From Rhodopseudomonas sp. BR0M22 (lineage in GTDB: Bacteria; Pseudomonadota; Alphaproteobacteria; Rhizobiales; Xanthobacteraceae), in assembly GCF_010907035.1 (NCBI RefSeq), contig NZ_QUMK01000016.1, positions 1 through 64,000 of the forward strand: a stretch of DNA of 64,000 nt, read 5' to 3'. Both the position numbers and the translations under genes were made by a program. The notes below the pieces were generated by a model, which was not told the DNA's origin, did not search any database, and saw only the letters and a program-made list of their open reading frames with translations. Within the stretch, counting starts at the first letter, position 1. The number at the start of each line of letters is the position of its first letter. Positions 53,602-62,938 of the stretch are shown here, piece by piece.

Positions 53602-53630
53602 TTGACGATCGCGGCCCGAGCCCGCATGGC
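53602..53630 (+). promoter_or_regulatory. Possible rnpB promoter
   Basis: TTGACG at 53602-53607 with a weak -10 (CATGGC, 53625-53630) 17 bases later would start RNA close to the predicted 5' end of RNase P RNA. The -35 is good and the -10 is poor. Confidence 0.35.
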
Positions 53631-53638
53631 TTGCCGCG

Positions 53639-54062
53639 TCAGTCGGCCGGACGGCCGCTCCGGCAAGTGCCGAAAGGCCGCCGGGGAGGAAAGTCCGGGC
53701 TCCATCGACATACGGTGCCGGATAACGTCCGGCGGGGGCGACCCCAGGGAAAGTGCCACAGAGAACGAACCGCCTCGCCTTTCGGGGCGCGGTAAGGGTG
53801 AAAAGGTGCGGTAAGAGCGCACCGCGTCGCCGGCAACGGGGACGGCATGGTAAACCCCACCGGGAGCAAAACCGAATAGGGACGGCATCGCGGATAGTTC
53901 GCTCCTCGGGGCGATAACTCCGCAGGGTGATGTCAAACCCGCCGTCCGGGTAGGTTGCTCGAGGCGCTGTGCAAACAGCGTCCCAGAGGAATGGCCGTCG
54001 CGCACCGCCTCCGCAAGGAAGCGGTGCCCTCCAGAACCCGGCTTACAGGCCGGCTGATACTT
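53639..54062 (+). ncRNA. rnpB: RNase P RNA, bacterial type A
   Basis: The conserved core is clear: ggggaggaaagtccgggctc (5' universally conserved P4 region), cagggaaagtgccacagaga, ggtaagggtgaaaaggtgcg, gtaaaccccaccgggagcaa and the 3' ccagaacccggcttacaggc. The ends tcagtcggcc (53639-53648) and ggccggctga (54048-54057) pair as helix P1, which sets the boundaries. It is the catalytic RNA that matures tRNA 5' ends. Frames through the gene on both strands are not proteins. Confidence 0.95.
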
Positions 54063-54068
54063 ATAAGT

Positions 54069-54099
54069 GAAGGGCTCGGCGTGATGCGCCGGGCCCTTC
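54069..54099 (+). terminator. Hairpin downstream of rnpB
   Basis: A 13-bp stem, GAAGGGCTCGGCG/CGCCGGGCCCTTC with one G-T pair (54069-54081 and 54087-54099), follows rnpB by about 7 bases. There is no T run after it, so it may act as a terminator or a 3' processing signal. Confidence 0.6.
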
Positions 54100-54151
54100 A
54101 CCACGCCAAAAGCCGAACTCACGCGAACACTAGACGATTGATTTAAGAATC

Positions 54152-55561
54152 ATGATCGATCTTGCACTATTTATCATTGAACATTTAAGCCTCGCCGGCC
54201 TCACAATCGTGCTCGGCTTAATCTTGGATTATGTCAGTACGCCCACGCTCAAGAGGCAAGCTGTTGACTGGCTCAAGAAAGGGACCCTATCCATTCCTCT
54301 TCAAGAAATTCTATCCATTTTTCTTTCTGGCTTTCTATTTCGGATATTGGGGAAGGAGCTTTTCAGCATCCGCTTCTTTGTGCGATCCAGCGCACTATCT
54401 TGCCTATTCTTCCTCGTTATCGTCGCACTTCAGTTCTCTTTCCAACGCGAACCATTGAAGCAATTCTCAAACCTCGGCCCTAGCCTATATTTAAGCTGCT
54501 TAGCGTTTACAGTCCTCCTCGCAACGAATTTTGTTATCGACTACATCTCCAATGTGCAGACGATTGTCTTCCTGAGAATGGCCTCCTACAAAGGACGCCC
54601 TATCGAAAGCATCGTGGCATTCTACTCCGACGTCCTGGTAACCTTGGCGATATTCACCTTCTTGTTCCCTGCAGCAATTCTGTTGTGCGCAGAAATACTT
54701 CTAGCTTCCAATACTAAGGTAAAGTTTGCACTGGTAGAAACTTCACCAAAATTCACTCAACTTATTGAGGGCATCGTCCCAAAGCCCATCCACGGGACCT
54801 TTAGCGCCGACTTAAACTTGCATGCTGTATCGTTCAAGCCGCTCAAGGACGAGGGAACTAAAGATGACGACATCGAGGCGAAAGGACAGATCTACGTTTA
54901 CGCAAAGGATCCAGAAGCCGCCATTTCGGTTGCCTCTCAGCAAATAGTTCGCATCAACAAATCCGCAAGAATACTGAACGAAACACCGTCCAGAATTGAA
55001 ATTGAAGCAGAAGCCCCAACTCCGAGACTAACTATCGGACTCTTCAAAGCTCTCTATTACGAAAGCTATCGACGTTCGAACATCACGCGAGATGGATTTC
55101 TAGATATAGTATCTCTAGAACCAACAAGCCTCTCCGCAGACTCAATCACAAATCAAGCACTGAAGCAGATTGTCGACGGAGTAATGGTTTCGGCCCGATG
55201 CATTGACGGCACATGGAAGGAGATTGAAAACCGAAGCAAAAACTTTGAGGTGCCGTGCGAATCTTCAGGGGTGGTTCTGGACAATACAGTTGAAGGACAT
55301 CTCTTCACGCTGATGCGCACCGCATCTTCAGACGCAATTTTCCCGATTACGCCATTTTTCATGACATCATTCACGGCGTGCGCTTTGTACTACGGCGCTA
55401 TCTTGATGAGTTTCCTTGGCATCGTCATACTCCGAAGCGCATCCAAACTCTCTAAGTCGCAATACTTAGATTTCGAGAATAAGCCCTTCACAATTCTTGG
55501 AATGGCTGTATTTCCATTTCTGCTAATAGTTATTGCCTTGACGCAGCAATTTTTACTGTAG
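54152..55561 (+). CDS. AT-rich orphan polytopic membrane protein
   Basis: 469 residues, no family recognised. Base composition is plainly lower in GC than all neighbours, with many AAA, AAT, TTT and ATT codons, which suggests recent transfer. Predicted topology: about five membrane segments in the first 185 residues (for example ALFIIEHLSLAGLTIVLGLI; LVTLAIFTFLFPAAILLCAE), a soluble domain of about 200 residues with mixed beta character (KGQIYVYAKDPEAAISVASQ), and two C-terminal segments. It follows rnpB directly and ends 7 bases from the convergent emrB-like gene. It could be accessory envelope or defence cargo; nothing proves either. Confidence 0.75.
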   Translation: MIDLALFIIEHLSLAGLTIVLGLILDYVSTPTLKRQAVDWLKKGTLSIPLQEILSIFLSGFLFRILGKELFSIRFFVRSSALSCLFFLVIVALQFSFQREPLKQFSNLGPSLYLSCLAFTVLLATNFVIDYISNVQTIVFLRMASYKGRPIESIVAFYSDVLVTLAIFTFLFPAAILLCAEILLASNTKVKFALVETSPKFTQLIEGIVPKPIHGTFSADLNLHAVSFKPLKDEGTKDDDIEAKGQIYVYAKDPEAAISVASQQIVRINKSARILNETPSRIEIEAEAPTPRLTIGLFKALYYESYRRSNITRDGFLDIVSLEPTSLSADSITNQALKQIVDGVMVSARCIDGTWKEIENRSKNFEVPCESSGVVLDNTVEGHLFTLMRTASSDAIFPITPFFMTSFTACALYYGAILMSFLGIVILRSASKLSKSQYLDFENKPFTILGMAVFPFLLIVIALTQQFLL

Positions 55562-55568
55562 CATCCCC

Positions 55569-57167
55569 TCAATGCCCCCCGCCGCCCGCCGCCGCCATCG
55601 GGTTGGCCGGCTTGGCGAGCAGGAACACCAGCGTAGTCAGGCCGAGGTAGAACACCGTCAGCAGGAAGAACGCGTCGCCGTAGCTCATCACCACGGCCTG
55701 GCGGTGGACGATGCTGGTGAGCTGCTTCAGCGCCATCATCGAGGCGTCGCCCATGCCCTGGAAGCGCTGGGTGAAGGTGTTGAGCAGCTCGACCGCCTGG
55801 GCGTTGCCCCAGTTCACCTTGTCGTGCAGCCGCGAGATGTGGAAGTCGGTGCGGTTGTCGAGCGCGGTGTTGATCAGCGCCAGGCCCAGCGCGCCGCCGA
55901 GGTTGCGGGTCAGGTTGAACAGGCCCGAGGCGTTCTTGACCCGGTGCGGCGGCAGCGTGCCGAGCGCGATGTTGTTGACCGGCACCATCGCCATCATCAT
56001 GCCGACGCCGCGGAAGATCTGCGGCCACAAGAGCTCGTAGAAATCGAAGTCGCGGGTGATCCAGGTCATCTGCCAGGTGCCGCCGGCGAACAGCAACAGG
56101 CCAACGGCGACCAGAATCCGCATGTCGACCAGCGCCATCAGCCGGCCGACGATCGGCGCGGTGCAGAACATCGCGATGCCGGAGACGAACATCGTCTCGC
56201 CAATCATCAGCGCGCTGTAGCCGCGCACTTCGGCCAGATAGCGCGGATAGATGTAGGTCAGGCCGTACAGCCCGATGCCGACGCAGAACTGGAACATGCA
56301 GCCGATCGCGAAATTGCGGTCGGTAAAGGCGCGGATGTCGACGATCGGCTCGCGCGCGGTCAGCACCCGCCAGAAGAACGCTATCGCCGAGACCGCGCAG
56401 ACGATCGCGAAGATGAAGATCGACTCGTCGTTGAACCAGTCGTTGCGCGGCCCCTCTTCCAGCACGTATTCGAGCGAGCCGAGGAAGCCGGCCATGAAGC
56501 CGAGGCCCCACCAGTCGAAATGATCGAGCAGCTCGTAATGCGGCTCGTCGAAATCGACCAGCGACAGCACCCCGATGGTGATCAGCACGCCGGGCACGAC
56601 GTTGATGAAGAACAGCCAGTGCCACGACATCAGATCGGTGATGTAGCCGCCGACCGTCGGACCAATGGTCGGCGCCAGCGTCGCGACGAGGCCGATGATG
56701 GGGCCGACCAGGTTGAACTTGCTGCGCGGAAACACCGTATAGGCCGAGGCAAACACGGTCGGGATCATGCCGGCGCCGAGGAAGCCCTGGATCGCGCGCC
56801 ACACGATCATCTCGGCGATGGTCGAGGTGAAGCCGCACATCAGGCTCGCAAAGGTGAAGCCGGCCGCCGAGATCGCGAACAGATTGCGGGTGCCGAGCGC
56901 GCGCGACAAAAAGCCGGACAGCGGGATCGCGATCACTTCGGCGATCAGATAGGCGGTCTGCACCCACGAGACTTCACTCGACGACGCCGACAGGCCGGCC
57001 TGAATTTCCGACAGCGACGCCGAGACGATCTGAATGTCCAGGATCGCCATGAACATCCCGAACACCATGATCAGGAACGCGATCAGCCGCGTCGCCGGGA
57101 CGTGCTCGGAGGGCTCGGCGGGCGCCGCGGCTGGTGCGTCAGCGGTGGTCGATGCCGACATGCTCAT
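55569..57167 (-). CDS. DHA2-family multidrug efflux MFS transporter, EmrB-like
   Basis: 532 residues, 14 predicted membrane segments. LDIQIVSASLSEIQAGLSAS contains the helix-1 signature of DHA2 (LDxTIVNVALP variant), with QTAYLIAEVIAIPLSGFLSR, and VGPIIGLVATLAPTIGPTVG is motif C of drug antiporters. It works with the upstream membrane-fusion protein to export toxic compounds. The C-terminus is Gly-rich. The spacer to the fusion-protein gene contains a hairpin repeat. Confidence 0.9.
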   Translation of the reverse strand: MSMSASTTADAPAAAPAEPSEHVPATRLIAFLIMVFGMFMAILDIQIVSASLSEIQAGLSASSSEVSWVQTAYLIAEVIAIPLSGFLSRALGTRNLFAISAAGFTFASLMCGFTSTIAEMIVWRAIQGFLGAGMIPTVFASAYTVFPRSKFNLVGPIIGLVATLAPTIGPTVGGYITDLMSWHWLFFINVVPGVLITIGVLSLVDFDEPHYELLDHFDWWGLGFMAGFLGSLEYVLEEGPRNDWFNDESIFIFAIVCAVSAIAFFWRVLTAREPIVDIRAFTDRNFAIGCMFQFCVGIGLYGLTYIYPRYLAEVRGYSALMIGETMFVSGIAMFCTAPIVGRLMALVDMRILVAVGLLLFAGGTWQMTWITRDFDFYELLWPQIFRGVGMMMAMVPVNNIALGTLPPHRVKNASGLFNLTRNLGGALGLALINTALDNRTDFHISRLHDKVNWGNAQAVELLNTFTQRFQGMGDASMMALKQLTSIVHRQAVVMSYGDAFFLLTVFYLGLTTLVFLLAKPANPMAAAGGGGH

Positions 57168-57219
57168 GTCCTCACGGTCGTCCGACCGGGAATGTGGTCA
57201 ATTCAATCCGGCGATGTCT

Positions 57220-57301
57220 CGTCATTGCTAGCGAAGCGAAGCAATCCAGGGCCCGGTGCACTGAGCTGGATTGCTTCGTCGCTTCGCTCCTCGCAATGAC
57301 G
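57220..57301. repeat. Hairpin repeat in the emrA-emrB spacer (family C)
   Basis: Arms cgtcattgctagcgaagcga plus agcaatccag (57220-57249) and ctggattgcttcgtcgcttc plus gctcctcgcaatgacg (57266-57301) pair over almost their whole length. The core gtcattgcgaggagcgaagc is a well-known dispersed element of alphaproteobacteria. It would fold in the emrAB transcript. Confidence 0.8.
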
Positions 57302-57316
57302 GTTGATAGAAGCGAG

Positions 57317-58594
57317 TTACTTCGTCTCGCCCGTCCGCGTGTCGACGTCGACATAGACCGACATGCCGGCGCGCAGCAGGTTTTCGCGCGCGACGTCGGC
57401 GGGAACGCGGATGCGGACCGGGACGCGCTGCACGATCTTGGTGAAGTTGCCGGTGGCATTGTCGGGCGGCAGCAGGGTGAACACCTGCCCGGCCGCCGGC
57501 GACAGGCTGTCGACGGTGCCTTCGATCTTGCGGCTGGAGAACGCGTCGACCGAGATCGCCACCTTCTGGCCCGGCTTCAGCCGGCGAAGCTGGGTTTCCT
57601 TGAAATTGGCGTCGATATACACGCCGTCGAGCGGCACGATATTGGCCATCCGCTGGCCGGCGTTGATGAAGTCGCCGACATTGACCAGGCGGTTGGAGAA
57701 CACCCCGGTCACCGGCGCCCGCACATTGGTGAAGGCGAGATCGCGCTCGGCCTTGGCCAGCGCGCTCTGCAGCTCGACGAGCTGGGCGCGGGCTTCGGCC
57801 TGCTGCGCCTTGGTCACTTCGACATTGTCGCGGGCAGCATCGAACGCGGCCTTGGCGGCGGCCACCGAAGCGACAGTCTGATCGCGGCTCGCCTGCGAGG
57901 TCTCGAACACCGCGCGCGACGCGAAGCCCTTGGTGGAGAGCGCCTGCTGGCGATCGAAATCCAGCGCGGCGCGCTTGGCCGCGGCCTCGGCGGAGTCGAG
58001 CTGCGCCTGCGCCTGCTCCACCGCGCTCTGCTGCGCGGCGATCTGGCGGCCGATCCGGGCGATGGTGGCTTCCTGGGTGCCGATCTTGGCGCGCGCGGAG
58101 TCGACCGCGATCTTGTAGTCGCCGTCGTCGATCCGGAACACGACGTCGCCGGCCTTCACCTCGGAATTGTCGCGCGGCAGGATCGCGGCGAGGTGCCCCG
58201 AAACCCGGGCGCCGAGCGTGGTGTTGTTGGCGCGGACGTAAGCGTCGTCGGTGCCGACCATGAAACGGCCGACCAGCATGTACTCGGTGCCGAAGTAAGC
58301 GATTGCGGCCAGCGCCGCGATGCCGACGCCGATCAGCACGAACTTCTTCTTGCTGGGTGGCTTCGCAGCCGTGCCGGGGCGTGCGGCCGGTGCCACCGGC
58401 TCGGTCTCGGCTTCGGGCTCGGGCGGATCGGCCAGCTTCAGCGTCGAAGGATCTTCCAGCAGCGAGCGCAGCGCTTCGGCCTGCGAAGGCGCGCTTGGCG
58501 ACGCAGCCGGATGCGGCGCGCCGGCGGCCGATACCGCCTCCCCGTTCTCCGGATCGGGGCGCAGCACGCGGGCAGCTTGGTCGCGTCCGGACAT
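57317..58594 (-). CDS. HlyD-family membrane fusion protein, EmrA-like
   Basis: 425 residues. Pro/Glu-rich cytoplasmic N-terminus (about 90 residues), one membrane segment (FVLIGVGIAALAAIAYFGTE), then the lipoyl/beta-barrel fold interrupted by a long Gln/Ala coiled coil: YVRANNTTLGARVSGHLAAI, QQSAVEQAQAQLDSAEAAAK, AFTNVRAPVTGVFSNRLV-like and PVRIRVPADVARENLLRAGM. It bridges the inner-membrane pump to an outer-membrane channel. Its promoter region contains the TetR operator. Confidence 0.92.
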   Translation of the reverse strand: MSGRDQAARVLRPDPENGEAVSAAGAPHPAASPSAPSQAEALRSLLEDPSTLKLADPPEPEAETEPVAPAARPGTAAKPPSKKKFVLIGVGIAALAAIAYFGTEYMLVGRFMVGTDDAYVRANNTTLGARVSGHLAAILPRDNSEVKAGDVVFRIDDGDYKIAVDSARAKIGTQEATIARIGRQIAAQQSAVEQAQAQLDSAEAAAKRAALDFDRQQALSTKGFASRAVFETSQASRDQTVASVAAAKAAFDAARDNVEVTKAQQAEARAQLVELQSALAKAERDLAFTNVRAPVTGVFSNRLVNVGDFINAGQRMANIVPLDGVYIDANFKETQLRRLKPGQKVAISVDAFSSRKIEGTVDSLSPAAGQVFTLLPPDNATGNFTKIVQRVPVRIRVPADVARENLLRAGMSVYVDVDTRTGETK

Positions 58595-58670
58595 CGGGCT
58601 CTCCTGAACTCAGTTCACACGACGAAAACACCTGCCGGGCGGTAGTCCTGGCAGGCTTCCTCATCTACCA

Positions 58671-58691
58671 TTGACCGAACGGTTCGGTCAA
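58671..58691. promoter_or_regulatory. TetR-type operator palindrome
   Basis: Perfect inverted repeat TTGACCGAAC-G-GTTCGGTCAA in the 180-base divergent region between the efflux pair and the tetR gene, 76 bases from the emrA-like start and 83 from tetR. Its size, symmetry and position are those of a TetR-family operator controlling both directions. Confidence 0.8.
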
Positions 58692-58774
58692 CATAATCTC
58701 CTGGCAACAGGGTAGCATTAGAGCGTTTCTGCTCCTGCCCGACATCCGGTGATTTTACGGGACAGGTTGAACCA

Positions 58775-59422
58775 ATGGTTGCGACGGCAGCGGCTGCGCC
58801 GATTCAGGGCGACGAGGACAGCGCCAAGCGACGCCAGATCCTCGACGGCGCGCGCGCGGTGTTCCTGGAGTTCGGCTTCGACGGCGCCAGCATGGGCGAG
58901 ATCGCCCGCGCCGCCGGCGTGTCGAAAGGCACGCTGTACGTCTACTTCGCCGACAAGAACTCGCTGTTCTGCGAGATCGTCGAGCAGGAAAGCCTGGTTC
59001 AGGGCATGCTGTCGTTCGACTTCGTCGCGGATCGCGGCATCGAAGCGACGCTGCAGGCGTTCGGCAACGCCTACATCGGATTGATCTGCAGTCCGCGTGG
59101 CGCTTCGGCGATCCGCACCGTAATGGCGATCGCCGAGCGGATGCCGGACATCGGCCGGCGCTATTACGAGCGGGTGATCGCCAACACCATCGGCCGGTTC
59201 GCGCGCTATCTCGAAGGCCAGGTCGCCGGCGGCATGCTGCGGATCGACGACTGCGAACTCGCCGCCGCGCAGTTCATGCAGACGTGTCAGGCGACGCTGT
59301 TTCTGCCGTTCATCTTCCAGACGTCCGAACCGCCCTCCCCGGAGCGGATCGCGCGCGTGGTCGACAGCGCCGCCGCGATGTTCCTCGCCGCCTACCGGGC
59401 TCCCAAGACAAATTCGAACTAA
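58775..59422 (+). CDS. TetR family transcriptional regulator of the efflux pair
   Basis: 215 residues. N-terminal helix-turn-helix: RRQILDGARAVFLEFGFDGA, SMGEIARAAGVSKGTLYVYF, ADKNSLFCEIV. The C-terminal ligand domain is helical with FMQTCQATLFLPFIFQ, like AefR-type regulators. It is divergent from the EmrAB-like genes with an operator palindrome between them, so it probably represses them and itself. Its stop overlaps the convergent extensin-like gene stop (ctaa). Confidence 0.9.
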   Translation: MVATAAAAPIQGDEDSAKRRQILDGARAVFLEFGFDGASMGEIARAAGVSKGTLYVYFADKNSLFCEIVEQESLVQGMLSFDFVADRGIEATLQAFGNAYIGLICSPRGASAIRTVMAIAERMPDIGRRYYERVIANTIGRFARYLEGQVAGGMLRIDDCELAAAQFMQTCQATLFLPFIFQTSEPPSPERIARVVDSAAAMFLAAYRAPKTNSN

Positions 59423-60666
59423 TCGTCCTCGGCCTCGTCGCGGTCGACCTTGTGCCGCGAGGCGTTGCGGCCGATCGAGCCGGTGACGCCGCTCCAGTTC
59501 TGGCCACCGGCATACGGATTACGCTGCTGCAGCCGCTGGGCGATCACCTCGCCGGACACCGCGGCCGGCTTGCAGATGGAGCGCTGACTGCGCCGGCGCA
59601 TCAGATCGACGTGGATGTGATCGTAGTGGTACACGTTCGAGCCCGGCGCCAGCACCGTGGTGAACACCCGGCACGCCGAGTCCTGGACGTCGTGCAGAAA
59701 CGCCTGCTCTTCCGGCAGTCCGCGCCAACCGGTCTTCACCGAGATGCGACGGCCGTCGGCCAGCACGAAGCCGGCGATGTCGAGTGCATTACCGAAAGCG
59801 TGTTCGGAGATGTGGGCGTTCGGATTGCCGTTCATGCCGCGGCACGAATACGCCGAGATCTGCTTGATCTCGACGACGCGCACGCCGAACCAGCGCATCG
59901 CCGACGGCTGCACCGCTTCCGCCAGCCAGCGATCCAGCGCCGACACGATCGGGCAAGCCAGCGTCGCGGTCGGCTTGATCGTGACCGGCCCGACCGAGCC
60001 GGTGATGCCGCCCTGCTGGCCCGGTCCGAGCCGCGGCAGCGGCCGCTCGGCCTCGTTCGGATAGCGCGAGGCCGGCGGAAAGTTGCGATCCTGCGGATAG
60101 CCGGTGACGTTCTCGGCCGGCGGACGTTCCGCCCCGGTCTCGCCGTCGGGCGGCAGATCACTGTCCGGGTGGGCCGGCACCACGCCCGGCGCATTCAGCG
60201 ACACCGGCGCAGCACCGCGCCCATAGGCCGGCGCGCCCGCACCGTAAGGCTGCGCTGAACCGGAGTTGCTGCCGTAGCCGGAGCGCGGCTGCTGGTCCGG
60301 ATAGTTGCGCTGGGCTGGCGCGTTGTAGGCGCCGGAGGGCTGCTGGCCGGCCGGCCAGCGCGGCGGCTGCGCGCCGCCGCCGATCGCGCCCGGCGGACGG
60401 AGATCGTCGGCATAGCCGATCGCACCGCTCTCCCCGAGCGCAGCGACCTTCAAGGGAAACTCGGCACCGCACACGCCTGGACCGGAAATCGGATCGATCC
60501 GCACCAGATCCGGCCCTTCGCGGACCGCGCCCGATTTCAGGCACGCGATTTCGGCCTCGGCCCGCCACGGTTCGCGTTCGGCGATCTGAAACAGACCGCG
60601 ACCGCATCCCGCAAGCGAGACGAGCACGAAGGAGCCGACGAGATACAAACGAACTCCGCGCGTCAT
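59419..60666 (-). CDS. Extensin-like lipoprotein, M15/LAS-type peptidase fold
   Basis: 415 residues from ATG 60666. A lipoprotein signal, MTRGVRLYLVGSFVLVSLAG, is followed by the Cys at position 21. The middle (about 85-220) is a Pro/Gln/Gly/Tyr-rich linker. The C-terminal extensin-like domain contains HISEHAFGNALDIAGF (the SxHxxGxAxD zinc motif) and YHYDHIHVDLM (HxH), which match LAS/M15 peptidoglycan peptidases. A cell-wall hydrolase role at the envelope is likely. The tail is rich in charged residues. Confidence 0.82.
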   Translation of the reverse strand: MTRGVRLYLVGSFVLVSLAGCGRGLFQIAEREPWRAEAEIACLKSGAVREGPDLVRIDPISGPGVCGAEFPLKVAALGESGAIGYADDLRPPGAIGGGAQPPRWPAGQQPSGAYNAPAQRNYPDQQPRSGYGSNSGSAQPYGAGAPAYGRGAAPVSLNAPGVVPAHPDSDLPPDGETGAERPPAENVTGYPQDRNFPPASRYPNEAERPLPRLGPGQQGGITGSVGPVTIKPTATLACPIVSALDRWLAEAVQPSAMRWFGVRVVEIKQISAYSCRGMNGNPNAHISEHAFGNALDIAGFVLADGRRISVKTGWRGLPEEQAFLHDVQDSACRVFTTVLAPGSNVYHYDHIHVDLMRRRSQRSICKPAAVSGEVIAQRLQQRNPYAGGQNWSGVTGSIGRNASRHKVDRDEAEDD

Positions 60667-60789
60667 GCGCGCACAGTCCACCAATCTGATTAAAGAGAAT
60701 TGAACGGTATTCCGGGAGAATTTCTTAACCATACCCGGCGCGCGGCCGGCATCGCTCCGCCACGCGCCGCGCCGTTGCGCCCCGCCCGA

Positions 60790-62745
60790 TCAGGCGGCGC
60801 GCACTTCGCGCAGGAAGTTGTCGACCTGGGTTCTGAGCGCCTCGCCGCTGCGCGACAATTCGGACGCCGACTCCACCACCTGGGTCGCCGCCACACCGGT
60901 TTCGCGGGCGGCCTCGTTGACGCCGGCGATGTTGCCGGACACCTCGGTGGTGGAGCGCGCCGCTTCCGCGACATTGTGGGCGATCTCGCGCGTCGCCGAG
61001 CTCTGCTCACGCACCGCGCTGGCGATCGCGCCGGCGATCTCGTTGATCTGTGCCACCGTCCCGGTGATGCCCTCGATCGCCTGCACCGACGACTGCGTCG
61101 CCTGCTGGATCGAATTGATCTGGGTGGTGATCTCTTCGGTCGCCTTGGAGGTCTGCTCGGCCAGCGCCTTGACCTCGGCGGCGACCACGGCGAAGCCGCG
61201 GCCGGCGTCGCCGGCGCGCGCCGCTTCGATGGTCGCATTGAGCGCCAGCAGGTTGGTCTGCGAAGCGATATCGCTGATCAGCGTCACCACCTCGCCGATC
61301 TTCTGCGCCGCTTCGGCGAGCCCTCTCACCTCGTCGTTGGTCCGGCCGGCCTGGTTAGCCGCCTCGCTGGCGACCCGCGCCGATTGATCGACCCGGTTGC
61401 CGATCTCGGTGATCGAGGCGTCGAGTTCTTCGACCGCGGCCGCGACCGCTTGCGCGTTCGAGGTCGCCTGCGACGACGCCGCGGTCGCCGCGACCAGCCT
61501 GCGCTCGGATTCCCGCGCGGTGCCGACCATCGAATCCGCAGTACCGCGCAATTCGGTCGCCGCCGAGCCGACCAGTTCGACCACACTGCCGACGCCGGTT
61601 TCGAACCGCGCCGCCAGCTCGTGCATCGCCTTGCGGCGGTCGTTCTCGTGGCTGATGCGCTGCTCGTCCTGCGCGGCGCGCAGACGGCCGGTTTCGATCA
61701 GCCCTTCCTTGAACACTTCCACGGCCTGAGCCATCGAGCCGATCTCGTCCTTGCGGCCCTTGCCGGGCACCTCGACATCGTGACGACCGCCGCTGATGTC
61801 GCGCATCGCGCTTTCCAGCGCCTGGATCGGCTTGGCCATGCCGCGGCCGAGCCAGACCGCCACCGCCGCGGCGACCAGCACGGCGCTAATCGCCGCGAAT
61901 GCCAGCCACTGCATCGATTGCCGCTCCAACGCCGCATAGGCGCTGGCGTCGCGCACGATCTGCAGCACCGCGACCGGATCGCCGGAGAACCGCTTGATCT
62001 GACCGAACGTGCTGGCGACGGCCTTGCCGTCCGCTTCGCCCTTCTCGATCACCAGCTCGCCGCCGAACGCGCGGCGCAGAGTCGCCAGATCGGTGGACGG
62101 ATGAGCCAGGCTCGAGGCGATCACATTGACCTTGTCGCCATTCAATTGAAGGATCGCGACATCGACGCCGAACCGCGCCTTCATCCGTTCGACGAACGCC
62201 TTGCCGAACGGCGCGCCGATATCGACGGTGCCGATCACCTTGCCGTCTTCGACCATCGGCGTGGTGCCGAACACGGTGAGATTGTCGAGGCCCGGCTCGA
62301 TGCCGCCGACCGCCTTGCCGGTGGTCATCGCCTGCACCACCATCTTGCGCCGTGCCGACACGTCGTCGCCGAATGTCTCGGGATTGTGAATCCGGACCAG
62401 CGTCGCCGAGGGCGGCACCTGGATCGTATAGAGCGACAGCCCGCGCAGCGCGGTCTGGTCGCGGCCTTGCTTCAGCAGGGCCAGCAGGCCGGCGCGATCC
62501 TTGGTCTTGGTCAATTCCCGCACTGGTTGCATCGACGCGATACTATCGCTCAAAGCGAGCGTCGTCCGGGTCTCGGCCTCGGTCGCCGCGGTGATATTGG
62601 CGTAGTCGGCGCGTAGTTCGCGCTCGAGCGCCACATCGATGGTCGCCTGCTGCCGCCAGACGCTGAACCCCGCAAGAACCGCGCACGAGCCGATCGCAAC
62701 CAGCGTGATAGCGACGATCATCCGGGCGGAAATCGACTTGAGCAT
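60790..62745 (-). CDS. Methyl-accepting chemotaxis protein with periplasmic Cache-type sensor
   Basis: 651 residues with AAGGA upstream of ATG 62745. First membrane segment near the N-terminus ([20 protein letters not shown]), a periplasmic region of about 270 residues with single-Cache features ([20 protein letters not shown]), a second membrane segment ([20 protein letters not shown]), HAMP, and the signalling domain with the hairpin tip sequence [20 protein letters not shown]. No C-terminal NWETF-type CheR pentapeptide. The ligand is unknown. No other chemotaxis genes are adjacent. Confidence 0.92.
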   Translation of the reverse strand: MLKSISARMIVAITLVAIGSCAVLAGFSVWRQQATIDVALERELRADYANITAATEAETRTTLALSDSIASMQPVRELTKTKDRAGLLALLKQGRDQTALRGLSLYTIQVPPSATLVRIHNPETFGDDVSARRKMVVQAMTTGKAVGGIEPGLDNLTVFGTTPMVEDGKVIGTVDIGAPFGKAFVERMKARFGVDVAILQLNGDKVNVIASSLAHPSTDLATLRRAFGGELVIEKGEADGKAVASTFGQIKRFSGDPVAVLQIVRDASAYAALERQSMQWLAFAAISAVLVAAAVAVWLGRGMAKPIQALESAMRDISGGRHDVEVPGKGRKDEIGSMAQAVEVFKEGLIETGRLRAAQDEQRISHENDRRKAMHELAARFETGVGSVVELVGSAATELRGTADSMVGTARESERRLVAATAASSQATSNAQAVAAAVEELDASITEIGNRVDQSARVASEAANQAGRTNDEVRGLAEAAQKIGEVVTLISDIASQTNLLALNATIEAARAGDAGRGFAVVAAEVKALAEQTSKATEEITTQINSIQQATQSSVQAIEGITGTVAQINEIAGAIASAVREQSSATREIAHNVAEAARSTTEVSGNIAGVNEAARETGVAATQVVESASELSRSGEALRTQVDNFLREVRAA

Positions 62746-62938
62746 CTCGCGGGTCCTTCTCGTAGCGCTGCTTGTGATCCGTTATGTTCACAACTAAGCA
62801 TAAGCCCACAAGAAGTAGTTAATGGTCGCCCCGTAGATCTACGAAGCCGGAGCACAACAGCGCGCCGAGTAAGGTTGACTGGTTAGGTTAAGAACTTAAT
62901 CGCGTTGACCCGGCCGAGCGGCTCGGTCACCTAACAAC

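Noticed and set aside
53511-54122. Open frames of up to 203 codons over the RNase P RNA region.
   Set aside because: The DNA is a clear type A RNase P RNA with paired ends; the frames are incidental.
54069-55568. att-like duplication of the rnpB 3' end on the far side of the AT-rich gene.
   Set aside because: I compared the rnpB end with the sequence after the gene by eye and found no repeated stretch, so integrase-type insertion is not supported.
62870-62900. ttaagaacttaa as a CtrA box upstream of the chemoreceptor.
   Set aside because: The half sites are 4 bases apart rather than the 7 required for TTAA-N7-TTAA.
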